Below are positions 1 to 11,107 of a stretch of DNA of 64,000 nt, piece by piece. The stretch comes from Corythucha ciliata (taxonomy: Eukaryota; Arthropoda; Insecta; Hemiptera; Tingidae): contig CM075943.1 in assembly GCA_038030265.1 (NCBI GenBank), forward strand, positions 61,293,971 through 61,357,970. The letters are read 5' to 3'. The number at the start of each line of letters is the position of its first letter. The stretch's first letter is position 1. Made by a program: the position numbers and the translations under genes. The notes under the pieces are model-generated. The model was not told the DNA's origin, searched no databases, and saw nothing but the letters and a program-made list of their open reading frames with translations.

Positions 1-419
1 CGGGTTGATCTGACGTTTGACTTAGTGGACTGTATTACGAACAATTTGCTCGAACGCTTTACGATTTTATGGAAATCAATTTAAGACTCGCGTTACGAAC
101 TGAGAGAACAAGAGACGAAAGGGAACTGAACAGAAATTGGGTGGTATAGACAACTTGAACTGCAAGAGGTTTATGACCGTTGTACTCTTTTGTTTTTGTT
201 GAATCGTCGTAAACAGAGGGGCTAGCTCGGCTCCTCTCAAATCTTCTCATCCTCCCCAAGAAACTCCAGTACTCGGACCCCCTGAGCCCCTGGTAAATTC
301 TAGGTCGGTCAACCTGTCCCTCCCAAATACAGCAAACCTTGCTGCCGCAAACCCCTCACACTCTCTCACTAAGTGACCCGTTGTCTCCTCCTCCTCCACT
401 CCACACACCCTGTTTCCTC
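1..419. other. No gene recognised
   Basis: I see no coding region, RNA gene or clear repeat here. The only long open frame on the - strand has no recognisable motif. From about 220 onward the sequence is pyrimidine-rich, with runs of CTCC and CCCC, and grades into the first minisatellite array. Confidence 0.5.
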
Positions 420-735
420 CATTTTTACCGCGAATTACCGTTTTTTCCTCACTTCAGCGCTTATTCTCAATTTCATCGATGATTAACTATTTGCCTCTAC
501 TTTAATCCCGAATTAGCTGTTTTTCACAATTATTTTTGCCTTGAATTTGTATATCTTCCTCTTTAGCCGCCAATGAGAGCGTTTTCCTAATTTTAGCCGC
601 TAACTAGCAATTTTTTACATTTGAGCCGTGAACGATAGTTTTCCCCCCAATTTTCGCATAAAATTAGCGCTGTTTCTGAATTTTATCCACGAATCATATA
701 GCGCTTTTTCCTCATTTAGCCGCGGATTAGTGTGT
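420..735. repeat. Minisatellite family A, first block
   Basis: Degenerate tandem repeat with a period of roughly 28-35 bp. Each unit carries a core like CGAATTAGCGATTTT followed by a link like CTCAATTTTAGCCG. Units differ by substitutions and small indels, so the array is old or poorly homogenised. The same family fills most of 3920-6500 and appears at 7215-7500, 21130-21197, 33375-33530 and, reversed, 49310-49700. The block ends abruptly where gypsy-derived sequence begins near 736, which suggests that element inserted into the array. Confidence 0.8.
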
Positions 736-909
736 TGGAATCAAGTTTACAACACATGAGTTTTGTTTACTTTATAGTTGGAAAATAAAATAACCATTTT
801 CGTTTAATGTTAAGAACGCGCGTTTAAACATGATGCCAGGTGAAAATCTACCGAACCTTGCGACGAAGCGGGCTCGACCAGAGCGCCAGGTCGATCAAAC
901 GAGACTGGA

Positions 910-1587
910 GTGCCAGGAATGGAAGTTCTCTCGTTGTACCGTCCGAATGCGGCCTCTCCACCCGAAGCCATTGATGTCGAACATCCTAACTGGCAACGTT
1001 GGTTGCTCAGATGGGAGAGGTATCGTGAAGCAACATTTCTCACCCTGATGCCAGAAAAATATCAAATAAATCAACTTTTATTGGCATTGGGAGATCACTG
1101 TGAGGACATTTTCGTAAGATTTGGATTGACCGACATCGAGAGTAGTCAGTATGCCGTCGTACTTGACAAGTTTTCATCCCACTTTCAAGGTAAAACTAAC
1201 CTAGTTTTTGAGAGAGCTAAATTCTTTGACAGGAAACGGCAAATTGGAGAACCAGCGGAGAACTTCATTAATGATTTACACTGTTTAGCACGTAACTATA
1301 GTTTTGAAAAGCTGACAGACGATTTGATAATGCACAAAATTCTGCAGGGCATGACTGATGTTCGCTTGTCAGAAATGTTACAAATTGAAAGCTCTCATTC
1401 CGTTGTAAATTTGAAAGTGGTGGAAGAAAAAGTGAAGCAATCCGAGCGTATTCGTGAGCAACAATCGACCATCCGAGGTAATACTTCACAGAAGGAAGTC
1501 CATTCGATCCAAAATAAAGCACGGATGAAGAGAGAAAATGATAAACAAACTCCTCCTCTTTCACTCGAACTAACTCAGCCGTCGTAG
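910..1587 (+). pseudogene. gypsy gag-like fragment
   Basis: A 225-residue open frame with the features of a gypsy capsid: a tryptophan-rich start (NWQRWLLRWERY, near residue 29), helical segments, and a charged tail rich in K, R, E and Q where a nucleocapsid would follow. No CCHC zinc knuckle is present, although most gypsy gag proteins have one, so the 3' end of gag is missing. The reading frame is open upstream of the ATG at 910, and an ATG at 830 lies in another frame, so the true start is uncertain. The next coding segment, 18 bases on, is already the end of reverse transcriptase. The family call rests on context as much as on the sequence. Confidence 0.6.
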
Positions 1588-1605
1588 TGTTTTTTGTTTA
1601 ATTAA

Positions 1606-3405
1606 ATGCATTTCGGGTCCATTTTTCCGGATCCCCTCATCAGCATTTATGCCAAACACAGCACAACTGTTGTGCACACACTGAAAACACACAACTGTGT
1701 GTTCAAAGTTACGGAAGTGAAATTCTTGGGTCATATTGTTTCAATAGATGGCATAAAGCCAGATCAATCTAAACTCGAAGCAATTAAGAAACTGCCCCCT
1801 CCTAAGGATTTGAGTGATTTAAGACGTTTCTTAGGGATGCTCAACTATCATGTGAAATTCTTTCCTAGTCTAAGTAAGGAAACCGACGGTTTGAGAGATT
1901 TGTTAAAAAAAGATAGGACTTGGCTCTGGGACCGAAGTCATGACGAAGCTTTCAACCGAATGAAACTTCTGTTGTGTTCGGAACCCTTACTGGCCTTTTA
2001 TGATCCCCAATTGCCAATTCGAGTAACGGCCGATGCCAGCTTGCATGGTGTCGGTGCCATGTTAGAGCAAAAAGTGTCCCCAACTTCATGGAGGCCGGTT
2101 CAGTATGCGTCAAGAAGTTTAACAGACACCGAAAAACGTTATTCGAACCTTGAGAGGGAAGCCTTAGGCCTTGTCTTTGCTTGTGAAAAGTTCGCAGATC
2201 TTGTGATCGGGACTTCGTTCATACTGAGAACTGATAACAAACCTCTTGTCTCGCTTTTAGGCAAAAAACCTCTTTCGGAATTAACTGCTCGTATTCAGAG
2301 AATGAAAATGCGGTTACTTAGGTTTGATTATCGGATGGAATACGTGTCTGGCAAAGAAATGTTTATTCCGGATACGTTATCGAGAGCTCCTCTTCCGACT
2401 AGACAAGATAATGTCGATGTACTCAATGATCAAGACGATCACATTTACAGTGCAAATGTCAGTGATGTCAGAATTGAAGCCATCAAAACAGCCCAAAACC
2501 AGGATAGTTCTTTTTCGTTGTTGAAAAACTACATAAGCGACGGCTGGCCTAAAAATGTTGATTTCCACTTGATTCCTTATGTTAAATTCAAAAATGATTT
2601 ATGGATGTACAACGGTGCTGTGAAGTATAAAAATAGATACGTTATTCCAGTTGCTCTTCAAAATGATATGTTGAACAGGCTCCATAACGAACACCATAGT
2701 GGTGAAAATGAATGCGTGGAGAGAGCCAAGCAAACTGTGTGGTGGCCTAGCATAAATCAACAAATACGAGAAAGGGTGGCCCGATGCAGGCAATGTGTGA
2801 CTACTAGAATCCAGCGGCCAGAGCCCTTGATACCGACGATGCTTCCGAAAAGACCATGGCAAAGCTTGGGGATGGATTTATTCAAAGAAAAAGGTACATG
2901 GTACATGGTTGTGGGTGATTAGTTCTCAAAATATATTGACATTAAACCGTTTCGACAAATTATGAAATCATTGGATGTAATTGAAAATTTAAAACAAATT
3001 TTCGCTACTTTTGGGATCCCCCAAGAGATACGCTGCGACCCGGGGACAAATTTAACTTCATTTGAACTTAAACAGTTCGCTCAAAGAATGGGCTTTTCGT
3101 TAATAGTTCACAGTCCAAAATACCCTCAAGCAAATGGGTTTGCTGAATCCTTGGTCAAAATAACGAAAAATATGGTGATAAAATCTGATGATCTTCAAAT
3201 AGCTCTCCTTGCCTACCGTTCTTCACCTCAAGTCCAACAGTATTCACCGTCGGAACTTTTGATGGGTCGCAGGATGCGGGGCACACTACCAATTGATCCA
3301 GAGTCGCTAGTGCCTCAATGGTCAGATTTGGAAAAATACAGAGTGATCCATGACAAGAAAGTTGCAAATCAAAAGATCTGGTTTGACAAACGATATGCTT
3401 CGCGC
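1606..3405 (+). pseudogene. gypsy pol remnant: RT end, RNase H, integrase core
   Basis: Translation starts in the thumb end of a gypsy reverse transcriptase (FLGHIVSIDGIKPDQSK). It continues through RNase H (VTADASLHGVGAML, then LRTDNKPLVSLL), the integrase HHCC finger (HNEHHSG to CRQCV) and the integrase core (GMDLF, CDPGTNL, QANGFAESL). The RT palm with its YxDD motif is missing. An in-frame TAG at 2920-2922 breaks the integrase core; the same frame continues behind it. At 3405 the frame runs into a hAT-like element. Taking out 3406-6896 (the element plus one 8-bp target copy) brings the piece at 6897 into the same frame, so the two pieces were once one gene. Confidence 0.9.
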
Positions 3406-6400
3406 CAGGGCTGGGCAGTAATTGAATTACATGTAATGGAATTACGTAATTCAATTACAATTAGTAATTGGTAATTTGTAATTGATGACAACACGCCATT
3501 GCAATTAATAATTTGTAATTAAAAGCACTTTTTCGAAGTAATTTGTAATTAACAATTACAATTACATTTCCATCTTCAGAGCCAATATTACTTCGAAAAC
3601 TCAGCGGGTACTATTTCGCGCCTTACTTGGAGCTTTTGGAGGAGTTTTTGCATGAAATTCTCTGAAAAAAAAAAGTTTCAAAGCAATTATGACACGAGCG
3701 ATATCCTCGAGCTTAGGGTTGCCAATTTAAAATTTGAGAAAAACGGTACAAAAGTTTCATCGAAACCCCAAACCAGTGGCGTAAGTAGGAAAGGGGGGGG
3801 GGAGGATCAGATTGAAATCTCGTAAGGTTGAAAGGAGGCGGGTAATTTCACATTTTAGTCATCATTCCACCCAGCCAGCATACTTTTGAATCTGGACATC
3901 TTGCTGGCCTCATCATAGCCTCAATCTCTCAGTTAAGGGCGATTTTTGGACTCTAACCGCAAATTAGCGCTTTTCTCAATTTTGGCCGAGTGTATCGTTC
4001 TTCTCAATTTCAGCCGCAGATTAGCGGTTTTGCCCCACCCCCTTCCATAGCAATGAATTTGCACTTTTCTCAACTTTAGCAGCAAACTATCGTTTTTATC
4101 CTGAGAGCGATGTTTCTTAGTTATCCACGTTTTCCTCAATTTCAGCAGCATATTACCGATTTTTTAATCTTTTTACCAAGGGATTAGCACTTTTCTCAGT
4201 TTCATCTGGAAATTAACGTTTTTCTTTAGTGTTTTCCTCAATATTAGCCGCAAAATAGGGGGACTTTTCAAGAATTACGATGTTTTTGTTTCACCATACG
4301 CAATGCATGAGCGATTTTCCTCGGTTTACTCGGGAATTAGCGGTTTCTTCACCTGTTGCCACAAATTGGCTTTTTTTTTCAATTTCAGCCTGAAAAGCTG
4401 CCTTCAGAATCCGCTAATTGGCGTATATTCAGTTTTTGGTGCAAATAAGAATTTTTCTCAATTTCAACCGCGAATTAGCGCTTTTTTAAAATTGTAGCGG
4501 CGACGTGTCGTGGCGTTTCAAACCTGTGAATTAGCGAATTTTCTCCATTTCAGTCAGAAATTGGCGTCTGGCGCAATTTCAGCTGTAAATTGGCGATTTT
4601 ATCCATTCTTAGCCGCGAATTAGCAATTTTCTCAATTTTTAGGCTTAAAATTAACCTTTCTCTTAATTTTGACCAGGCTGATTATTTTTTTTACTAAATA
4701 TTACCCGCAAATTAGCGGGTTTTCACATTATACCACCGCATTAGCAATTTTATAAAACTTTTATAGTTATAGATTATTGCTTCTTTTCAGTTCTAGCCGT
4801 GAATTAGCGTAATTTTTAACATTGTACTATAGCCATGCATGAATTTGCCATTTTTCTGATTTTAGCCAAAAAAATGACTTCAGAAGGCACGAATTTAAAT
4901 TATAAATGTAAATTTTTTTTTCAAACCAAAAAATGTACGTATCTATCCGTCATTTTCTGTCAAAAAATCATCATTTTTAAATTATAAATTTCACGACACT
5001 TAATTCGTGAATTATTGATGTTTCTCAATTTTGAGCGAATTTTCGCTTTTTCTAAATTTTAGCAGCGTGGTAGCATCTCCATGCAACCCGTGCATTATCT
5101 ACTGAATTTTGTCAACTTTTGGCAAGAATCGGCGTTTGACTCAATTTAAGCTGCAAATTAACAATTTTTCTATTTTTAAATGAGCATTAGCACTTTTCCC
5201 CCAATTTGAAGTGAAAATTAACGTTTTTCTTAATTCTAGCTGCGCTAATTGGTGATTTTTTCAATTTTTGCCGCGGATTAGTGGTTTTGTTCATTTTGTA
5301 TCCGTGAATTAACGTTTTTCCACAACTTTATATCTGCAAATTAGCGATTTTTCCCAGTTTCAGCAGTGAAATAGCGTTTTGTGCTAATTTTGCGGCCATT
5401 CATTTTGTGGCAATTTTCTCAATTTTTAGGCTTAAAATTAACCTTTCTCTCAATTTTAACCAGGCTGATTATTTTATTTTCTAAATATTACCCGCAAATT
5501 AGCGGGTTTTTTCATTTTACCACCACATTAGCAATTTTATATAACTTTTATAGGTATACATTATTGCTTCACGGCAGTTTTAGCCGTGTATTTTTAAACA
5601 TTATACTATGCCATGCATGAATTTGTCATTTTTCTGAATTTTAGTCGCAAAAATGCCTTCAGAAGGTGCGAATTCAAATTATAAATGTACATTTCTTTTA
5701 TTCAAACCTTTTTCAGACCAAAAATATTACATCTATCCAACCAATTCTGTCAAAAAATCATCATTTTTAAACTATAAATTTCACGAAACTCAATTCGAGA
5801 ATTAGTGATGTTTCTCAATTTTAGCAGCGAATTTTCGCTTTTTCTAAATTTTGTGGTTAGCGTTTCCAACCTGTGCATCACCTACCGAGTTTTGTCACTT
5901 TTTGCCATGAATTGGCGTTTGACTCAATTTAAGCTGCAAATTAGCAATTTTTTCCATTTTTAACTGAGAATTAGCACTTTTCCCCAATTTGAACTGAAAA
6001 TTAACGTTTTTCTTAATTTTAGCTGTGCTAATTGGTGATTTTTTTTTCAATTTTTGCCGCGAATTAGTGATTTTCTTCAATTTGTATCCGTGAATTAACA
6101 TTTTTCCACAACTTTATATCTGCAAATTGCAAATTAGCGATTTTTCCCAATTTCAGTGTGAAATAGCGTTTTGTGTTAATTTTGCGTCCATTCAGCATCC
6201 TTATTCCATTTTTCATACGCGAATGGGCGATTTTACGCCATTTCAGTTGTAAATTTGCCATTTTTGGCCAATTTTAACCTGAAAGCGTCTTTCATTTGTC
6301 AATATTATAGCGTGTTTTCTCAACTTTACACAAAACTTTTTGCGTTGATTTTCACAATTTATTCGTAGAATGGGGCTCCATGTAGCGGGAATCAGCGATT

Positions 6401-6888
6401 TTTTTTCTTAATTTTAGTCTGGACGTTGCATCGCGAGACCACGAATCAGCCATTAGCGAATTAGCCAAATTAGCAAACCATGACTGTCCGGGGTTCCCCG
6501 TGACAGTTCGCAGGCTGGGATGTGGGGCAAAATTAGTCAAATTAGCAAATTTGACCCCGGACATTTCGCAACCCTACTCATGCGACGCGTTTGGCATCTT
6601 GGGGCTATGCTGTTCCTGCTTCCTATCTCAAAGTTCTGTTCTGACGTTCGATTGTTGGCTGGACGCACTAAAAAAATGACAGTGAACAAGAGCAAGACGC
6701 TTGCGTGTTCCAAAAATCCAGCTCTTGGGTAATTGGTAATTGAAAAAGTAATTCAATTACAGTAATTGTAATTTGTAATTATTCGTGGAAGTGAAAAGTA
6801 ATTGGTAATTTGTAATTAATCCGCTTTTTTGGAAGTAATTTGTAATTTGTAATTAATTACTCAAAAAGCTGTAATTTGCCCACCCCTG
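3406..6888. mobile_element. hAT-like non-autonomous element carrying minisatellite A
   Basis: The left end reads CAGGGCTGGGCAGTAATTG and the right end, read in reverse, CAGGGGTGGGCAAATTAC. Target copies flank them: CTTCGCGC at 3398-3405 and CTTCCCGC at 6889-6896, 8 bp with one mismatch. CAGGGGTGGGCA ends and 8-bp duplications are typical of the hAT superfamily. Both subterminal regions (3406-3560 and 6725-6880) are dense in TAATTG/CAATTA and TTTGTAATT motifs. There is no transposase. The interior is about 2.6 kb of minisatellite A. The host gene around it is a gypsy integrase, whose frame is exactly restored by removing this element. Confidence 0.85.
3920..6500. repeat. Minisatellite family A, main block inside the hAT-like element
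   Basis: Dozens of diverged units built on CGAATTAGCGATTTT with TCAATTTTAGCC links. Within the array a larger segment is duplicated: the stretch from about 4640 to 5300 resembles 5420 to 6060, including the shared text TCAAAAAATCATCATTTTTAAA. So there is higher-order duplication on top of the short period. No open frame here is credible; short frames simply follow the repeat period. Confidence 0.85.
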
Positions 6889-6896
6889 CTTCCCGC

Positions 6897-7214
6897 CACT
6901 TGAGACCGCTGAAGGACGGTGAAGAAGTTTTCATCCGAGATAAAAATAAATTCGGTACCGTGAATTCAAAAAGCAACGACGCTCCTCGACGTTATCAGGT
7001 TGAAACTGATACTGGAATAATTCGTAGAAATAGATTTCATTTAATTCCGTCTGGGCCAAAACTTTCATTCAAAATTCGTTCGAATCAGGATGCTCAAAGA
7101 ACAAAGGCATGGATGAAAAGACGCTCCTTTGATGAATTTCAGAATCGGCGGTTATTCGTTCCACAAGATAACCAAGCGAAGAAAGATCCTGTTGAAACCC
7201 CTACATTTCAGGTG
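6897..7214 (+). pseudogene. gypsy integrase C-terminal tail
   Basis: Continuation of the integrase broken at 3405. It has the beta-rich C-terminal pattern of gypsy integrases (LKDGEEVFIRDK, then a segment ending RRNRFHLIP), followed by a basic tail. After removal of the inserted element and one target copy it lies in the same frame as the upstream piece. About 7215 the sequence changes to minisatellite A, and the open frame runs on only a few codons to a stop at 7241. No 3' LTR or polypurine tract is visible. Confidence 0.85.
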
Positions 7215-7500
7215 TTAATGAGCGATTTTCCCCAATTTTAACCGTGTTTCACCATTTTAATATACGTTAATTAGCGAATTTCTTAATTTTAACGGGTGAA
7301 TTTCTGCTTTTTCTACATTTGATCCACGATTTTAGCACTTTTACGCGTTTTACCGTGAATGGACCAAGTATTTTTTTTTAATTTTAGCCATGAGGCGCCT
7401 TTTCTCGCTTCTGTCCGTGAATCAGAGATATTTCTCAATTTCAGTCGTTATTTAGCCGTTTATCTCAATTTCAGCCCCAAATTAGCGTTATTCTTAATTT
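7215..7500. repeat. Minisatellite family A, third block
   Basis: Units of the GCGAATTxxCGxTTTT type resume directly where the gypsy integrase tail stops. This supports the view that the gypsy copy lies inside an older array. After 7500 the sequence becomes unique, with a single family-B-like word (AAATTGACAGTATTT) near 7560. Confidence 0.75.
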
Positions 7501-7689
7501 CTCTCAATGGTACGGAAAGTACAATGGATGGCGACGCCTTTGCAAGACCGCAAGTGACCAAAATTGACAGTATTTTACGTTGTACACAGTTGATTTGAAT
7601 CGATTTTCGCGACTCCAGAGAGGCCAATCAAGGAACGCATAATGTCGAGGCTATTCCTATAATGGACTCAAGGGACCTGTTATGATCGC

Positions 7690-7900
7690 CCGTCCAATTC
7701 CAAGTTTGAGCGCAAAATTTTTCCCCCCCCCCGAGGCGAGTAGCCTCGTGACACGCAATTTGACTTAAATAGCCCAGATTGCTGTTTATTGTTTATCCTG
7801 AGCAAAGTCATATGGAAAACCAAGTTATTCGACTTCCCATGGTTTCTATATAAAAAAAATGAAGCGGTTCTTGGGTTGGGACTTTTGCTCCCGATTGGCT
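7690..7900 (+). repeat. Short dispersed repeat, left copy of an inverted pair
   Basis: The stretch containing CATATGGAAAACCAAGTTAT and GGGTTGGGACTTTTGCTCCCG matches the reverse complement of 16830-17010 (CACATGGAAAACCAAGTTAT, GGGTTGGGAAATTTGCTCCCG). The copies are diverged but clearly homologous over about 150-190 bp. They bracket 9 kb that holds the Penelope-like and hAT-like elements. They could be two independent insertions of a short element. Confidence 0.7.
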
Positions 7901-8199
7901 GCGCTCTCGTCGCCTTCAAGGCTAGAACCCGTTAAATACAAAATTTCTATGAATCGAAGAGTTGAAAGAAACATATGTTATCAAGAAGATATCGTGCTTG
8001 AATTTTACTCCGTTAATAGACAGTAAGCTCGGCCCGTTCACGAATCTTTATTGCCACTTCCCTATTGAGCACAGTAAGTGACGCACTGGAAATCGGAGCT
8101 AATTGAGGTAATATAGAGAATTATTATTTTTCAAGTAATATGTAAGGTAAGTTATTCACGCAATCGTATAGTATTTATGATATTTTTTTAAAGGGTAAA

Positions 8200-8334
8200 A
8201 TGCCGAGGACGTGCTTTGTTCCCCACTGCACAAGTGGTTACCGCCCTTCGAGTAGAAGGCCGGAACGTGGACAAAGTGAAAACACAAAATTGGACAAATT
8301 GACCACTCGATCGGCAAACAACACCAGCGGATGA
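8200..8334 (+). CDS. THAP-like N-terminal start (44 codons)
   Basis: A short open frame with a good context (AAAATGC). It begins MPRTCFVPHCTSGY, the Cys-x4-Cys and GY pattern that opens THAP zinc fingers, especially those of P-element-type transposases. After about residue 16 the similarity fades and the frame ends at 8332-8334; the remaining THAP ligands (a later Cys and His) are not seen. It lies in a different frame from the Penelope-like ORF that starts at once downstream. It may be the first exon of a THAP gene cut by the Penelope-like insertion, or an element-borne leader ORF. It is too short to settle. Confidence 0.45.
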   Translation: MPRTCFVPHCTSGYRPSSRRPERGQSENTKLDKLTTRSANNTSG

Positions 8335-8335
8335 T

Positions 8336-10297
8336 TTGTCAATATTGCGCAAAGGTTTGAAATATGCCCCGAAGCATGATTTTATTGATGAGAAGATGTT
8401 GTTTGAATTAGCATCAACTATTGATGTTTCCATCAATGTGCCTAATTATGTTAAGGAGGGATGTGCTAGGGTGCTAGAAACCTGTAACTTTAAAAGTGGT
8501 AACAAATCAGCATGCCCTGCTAATATTAGAAGGTTGAGAAAGGAAATTATCGATAACGAATTAATTGTGACTAGTGGTGATAAGGGTAAGTCTGTGGTTG
8601 TTCTCAATAAGGTTGACTATGTGAAGAAGACAGAGGAATATCTTAATGATTGTGGGGCGACGCGAGTTGATGTCGACCCTACAGAAGGGATTAAAACATC
8701 GTTAAAGAAAATTGTAAAAGACAGCCCATTGTTCTCAAAAGAGATGGCGTGTAGAATTGTACCTATGAATTGCCAAGCCCCGCGCCTTTATTCCGTTGTT
8801 AAATTGCATAAGTTAGGGTACCCGATCAGACCGATTGTGTCTTACATAAAGAGTCCCCTTTATGAAATATCTGTTTATTTGGATAAGAAGCTGAGGAAGG
8901 TATTAGATTTTAAAGGTAGTGATTTCTCTGTTAAAAATTCGAGTGAACTGGTTAAAGTGCTGACATCCCTACCGAGTGATGTATTCACAGATAATGTATT
9001 TGTCTCGTTCGATGTGAAAAATTTGTTCGGCAGTATTCCCGCTAAAGATTGCCTGAAACTGGTTAGAGAACGGATCGCTAAAGTAGGGATTGATATGATT
9101 GAGAAACAATATTTGTTAGAACTACTCGATTTCACCCTTAGTAATGGCTATTTCATGTTCAATGGATGCTACTATCGGACTGAAGGACTGCATATGGGCT
9201 CTCCTCTCTCACCCGTCTTAGCGGAAATTTATATGGCTGCATTTGAAGAGAAAATGTTTCGGACCACCGCTTCTTCTATCGTACTTTGGCGGAGGTATGT
9301 CGATGACGTGTGTTGTTTAGTCCGGTCGGATGGATTTGATTGTGACCGGTGTTTGGATTTCCTCAATGGATTTGATGAAAATATTCAGTTCACTGCGGAA
9401 GTAGAGTCTGGTGGCCGTCTCAACTATTTGGACTTAGTGATTATTAGGACAGGGAGAGACATTGAATTTGACATTTACAGAAAACCGACGGTCACTGATA
9501 CTCTGATTCCTTCAGACTCACAGCACACTTGGGGACAGAAAGTTGCGGGACTTATTTGGTTTGTTGATCGAGCGTTAAATATACCATTGTCGAATGAACG
9601 TTTCACCAACGAAATAGAAGTAATCAAAGTTATGGCCGAAGCTAATGGATATTCGAGGTCGCTGATCGATAAGTTGGTGCTTAGGAGGGGTGCGAAGATG
9701 GCGATATTGGCCGTGGCTGAAAGCCTTGTGTCCACCTGTGACAATCCGTTGAGGCCCATGGTAGTTTTACCATTTTTAGGTGACATCACTCGGAAATTAG
9801 AAAGGGTTATGCGGGATGCGGATGTCCGAGTAGTTGTCAAGCCCTGGGCGTCACTACGCCAGTACCTGTGTAAGGTCAAGGATGGCATTGGATTGTTTGA
9901 GAGGTCGGGTGTTTACATGCTGAAATGCTCATGCCAGGAGGCATTTTACATTGGCCAGACGGGCCGGAAACTGGGGCTTCGTGTTCGGGAGCACTTGCCT
10001 ACTTCGTCACGCCATTCTGAGTTTCGCAACCACTTGTTGGACGCAAAACACGATTTTGATGATAAAGAGGGTGTTTCTTTGTTGCATGAGCAAAAGAAAG
10101 GGCCCAAGTTAAATTGGTTGGAATTTCTAGAAATCACGCGGCATGCGGCTAGGTACGGTAGAGGATGCGTTAATCGTATCACCTCGTTTGATTTGCGACC
10201 ATGCCAGAGTGCATGTCTGAGAGTGTCTTCCGCTGATTGGGGAGGGGAAGGAGTGCCCGGTCCGGTCAATCCTGTTCATTCTAGTCAAAGGGACTAG
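8336..10297 (+). CDS. Penelope-like reverse transcriptase with GIY-YIG endonuclease
   Basis: A 653-residue uninterrupted frame. In order it has DKGKSVVVLNK (about residue 82), FVSFDVKNLFGSIP (about 222), HMGSPLSPVLAEIYM (about 286), the catalytic YVDD (about 321), and a C-terminal GIY-YIG nuclease (GVYMLKCSC near 525, FYIGQTGRKLGLRVREH near 537). RT followed by GIY-YIG is diagnostic of Penelope-like elements with endonuclease, which copy RNA into DNA at a nicked target. The frame opens at a TTG and is open back to about 8306; the first ATG is at 8396, so the start is unresolved. The lack of stops over nearly 2 kb suggests a fairly young copy. Confidence 0.93.
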   Translation: MSILRKGLKYAPKHDFIDEKMLFELASTIDVSINVPNYVKEGCARVLETCNFKSGNKSACPANIRRLRKEIIDNELIVTSGDKGKSVVVLNKVDYVKKTEEYLNDCGATRVDVDPTEGIKTSLKKIVKDSPLFSKEMACRIVPMNCQAPRLYSVVKLHKLGYPIRPIVSYIKSPLYEISVYLDKKLRKVLDFKGSDFSVKNSSELVKVLTSLPSDVFTDNVFVSFDVKNLFGSIPAKDCLKLVRERIAKVGIDMIEKQYLLELLDFTLSNGYFMFNGCYYRTEGLHMGSPLSPVLAEIYMAAFEEKMFRTTASSIVLWRRYVDDVCCLVRSDGFDCDRCLDFLNGFDENIQFTAEVESGGRLNYLDLVIIRTGRDIEFDIYRKPTVTDTLIPSDSQHTWGQKVAGLIWFVDRALNIPLSNERFTNEIEVIKVMAEANGYSRSLIDKLVLRRGAKMAILAVAESLVSTCDNPLRPMVVLPFLGDITRKLERVMRDADVRVVVKPWASLRQYLCKVKDGIGLFERSGVYMLKCSCQEAFYIGQTGRKLGLRVREHLPTSSRHSEFRNHLLDAKHDFDDKEGVSLLHEQKKGPKLNWLEFLEITRHAARYGRGCVNRITSFDLRPCQSACLRVSSADWGGEGVPGPVNPVHSSQRD

Positions 10298-11107
10298 TCA
10301 GTTTAGATTTATACATCGATCGGGTGAGTTGTTGGTTGTACCTATTATGTATAGTTTTAAGTTATCTATTGTGTACTTGTTGGTTTGTTATCTCGTTCTG
10401 TTAGTGTTAATGTTGGTCATTGCTGTTGTTGACCCTCCTGCTTATTTATCTTGCTTATGTGTTATATTCAAATTCTGACGGGGGGATTTTTGATTTCTGT
10501 TGAAACTAGGTGTGTTGAAAATGGCCGATTGGCCGAAACCGGTCCAATAAATAAATATAGCAACAGCGGGAGAGGACTTATTTTCCTTGTTTATCTGGAT
10601 TATCGCTTCCGCACCCACGGCCCATTATTCATTTTAAAATTATTGGTTTCACTGATCTCGGCCAGTATACGCCGCCAGAACAAATAGATTTGGAAGCAGG
10701 GGTGGGCAAAATACTTTGAAAATGTATTTTAAATACAAAGCCCAAAATACTTTCAAAAATGTATTTTAAATACTGAAATACAAATACTTTTTGAAATGTA
10801 TTTTGAACAAAATACAAATACAATTTAAAATACTTTTCAAAATTCGATTTCGATGGCAAATAGTGCGAAAAATACGAAAAATAAATAATTCAAAAATATT
10901 AGGACCTTCAATAGACAAGTTTACAAAATGTAGCTGCGCGAAATGGCCCTGCTGCCGATGCGCAAAAAAAGTAGACAAGTTATCACCAAGTATTTAGTAC
11001 CGAACCGGCGAGCACTTGGGGCTCGTGAGCTGAAAAGGAGGTGAGACCGACTGTAAAAGGAATGTCGGGGGGAGGGATAGCTCTGGGCCAGTTAGCTGAA
11101 TTGCATC

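Larger units (their letters stand above)
736..7214 (+). mobile_element. Decayed Ty3/gypsy element, split by a hAT-like insertion
   Basis: A gag-like frame (910-1587), a pol remnant (1606-3405) and the integrase tail (6897-7214) lie in order on the + strand within array A. No pair of long terminal repeats could be found. The left edge starts with TGTTGGAATC but nothing similar closes the right edge, so at least one LTR is missing. Zinc knuckles, protease and the catalytic part of reverse transcriptase are absent between 1587 and 1680, so the copy cannot move by itself. The middle is a separate element, 3406-6888. Confidence 0.8.
7930..10560 (+). mobile_element. Penelope-like element
   Basis: Defined by the RT plus GIY-YIG reading frame at 8336-10297. 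The outer limits are estimates: the left one is where the dispersed repeat ends, the right one is an A-rich stretch (AATAAATAAATA) at about 10546-10560. No paired pLTRs were found. Downstream of the stop is about 250 bases of non-coding sequence that could be the element's 3' region. Confidence 0.7.

Noticed and set aside
5381..6564. Small open frames of 65-80 codons inside minisatellite A
   Set aside because: They follow the repeat period, are rich in Phe, Ser and Leu or Lys and Asn, and have no motif.
10520..10560. Hammerhead ribozyme after the Penelope-like ORF (GGCCGAAACCGGTCC)
   Set aside because: GAAA with a short stem and a GTC are present, but no CUGANGA core lies upstream at a workable distance.
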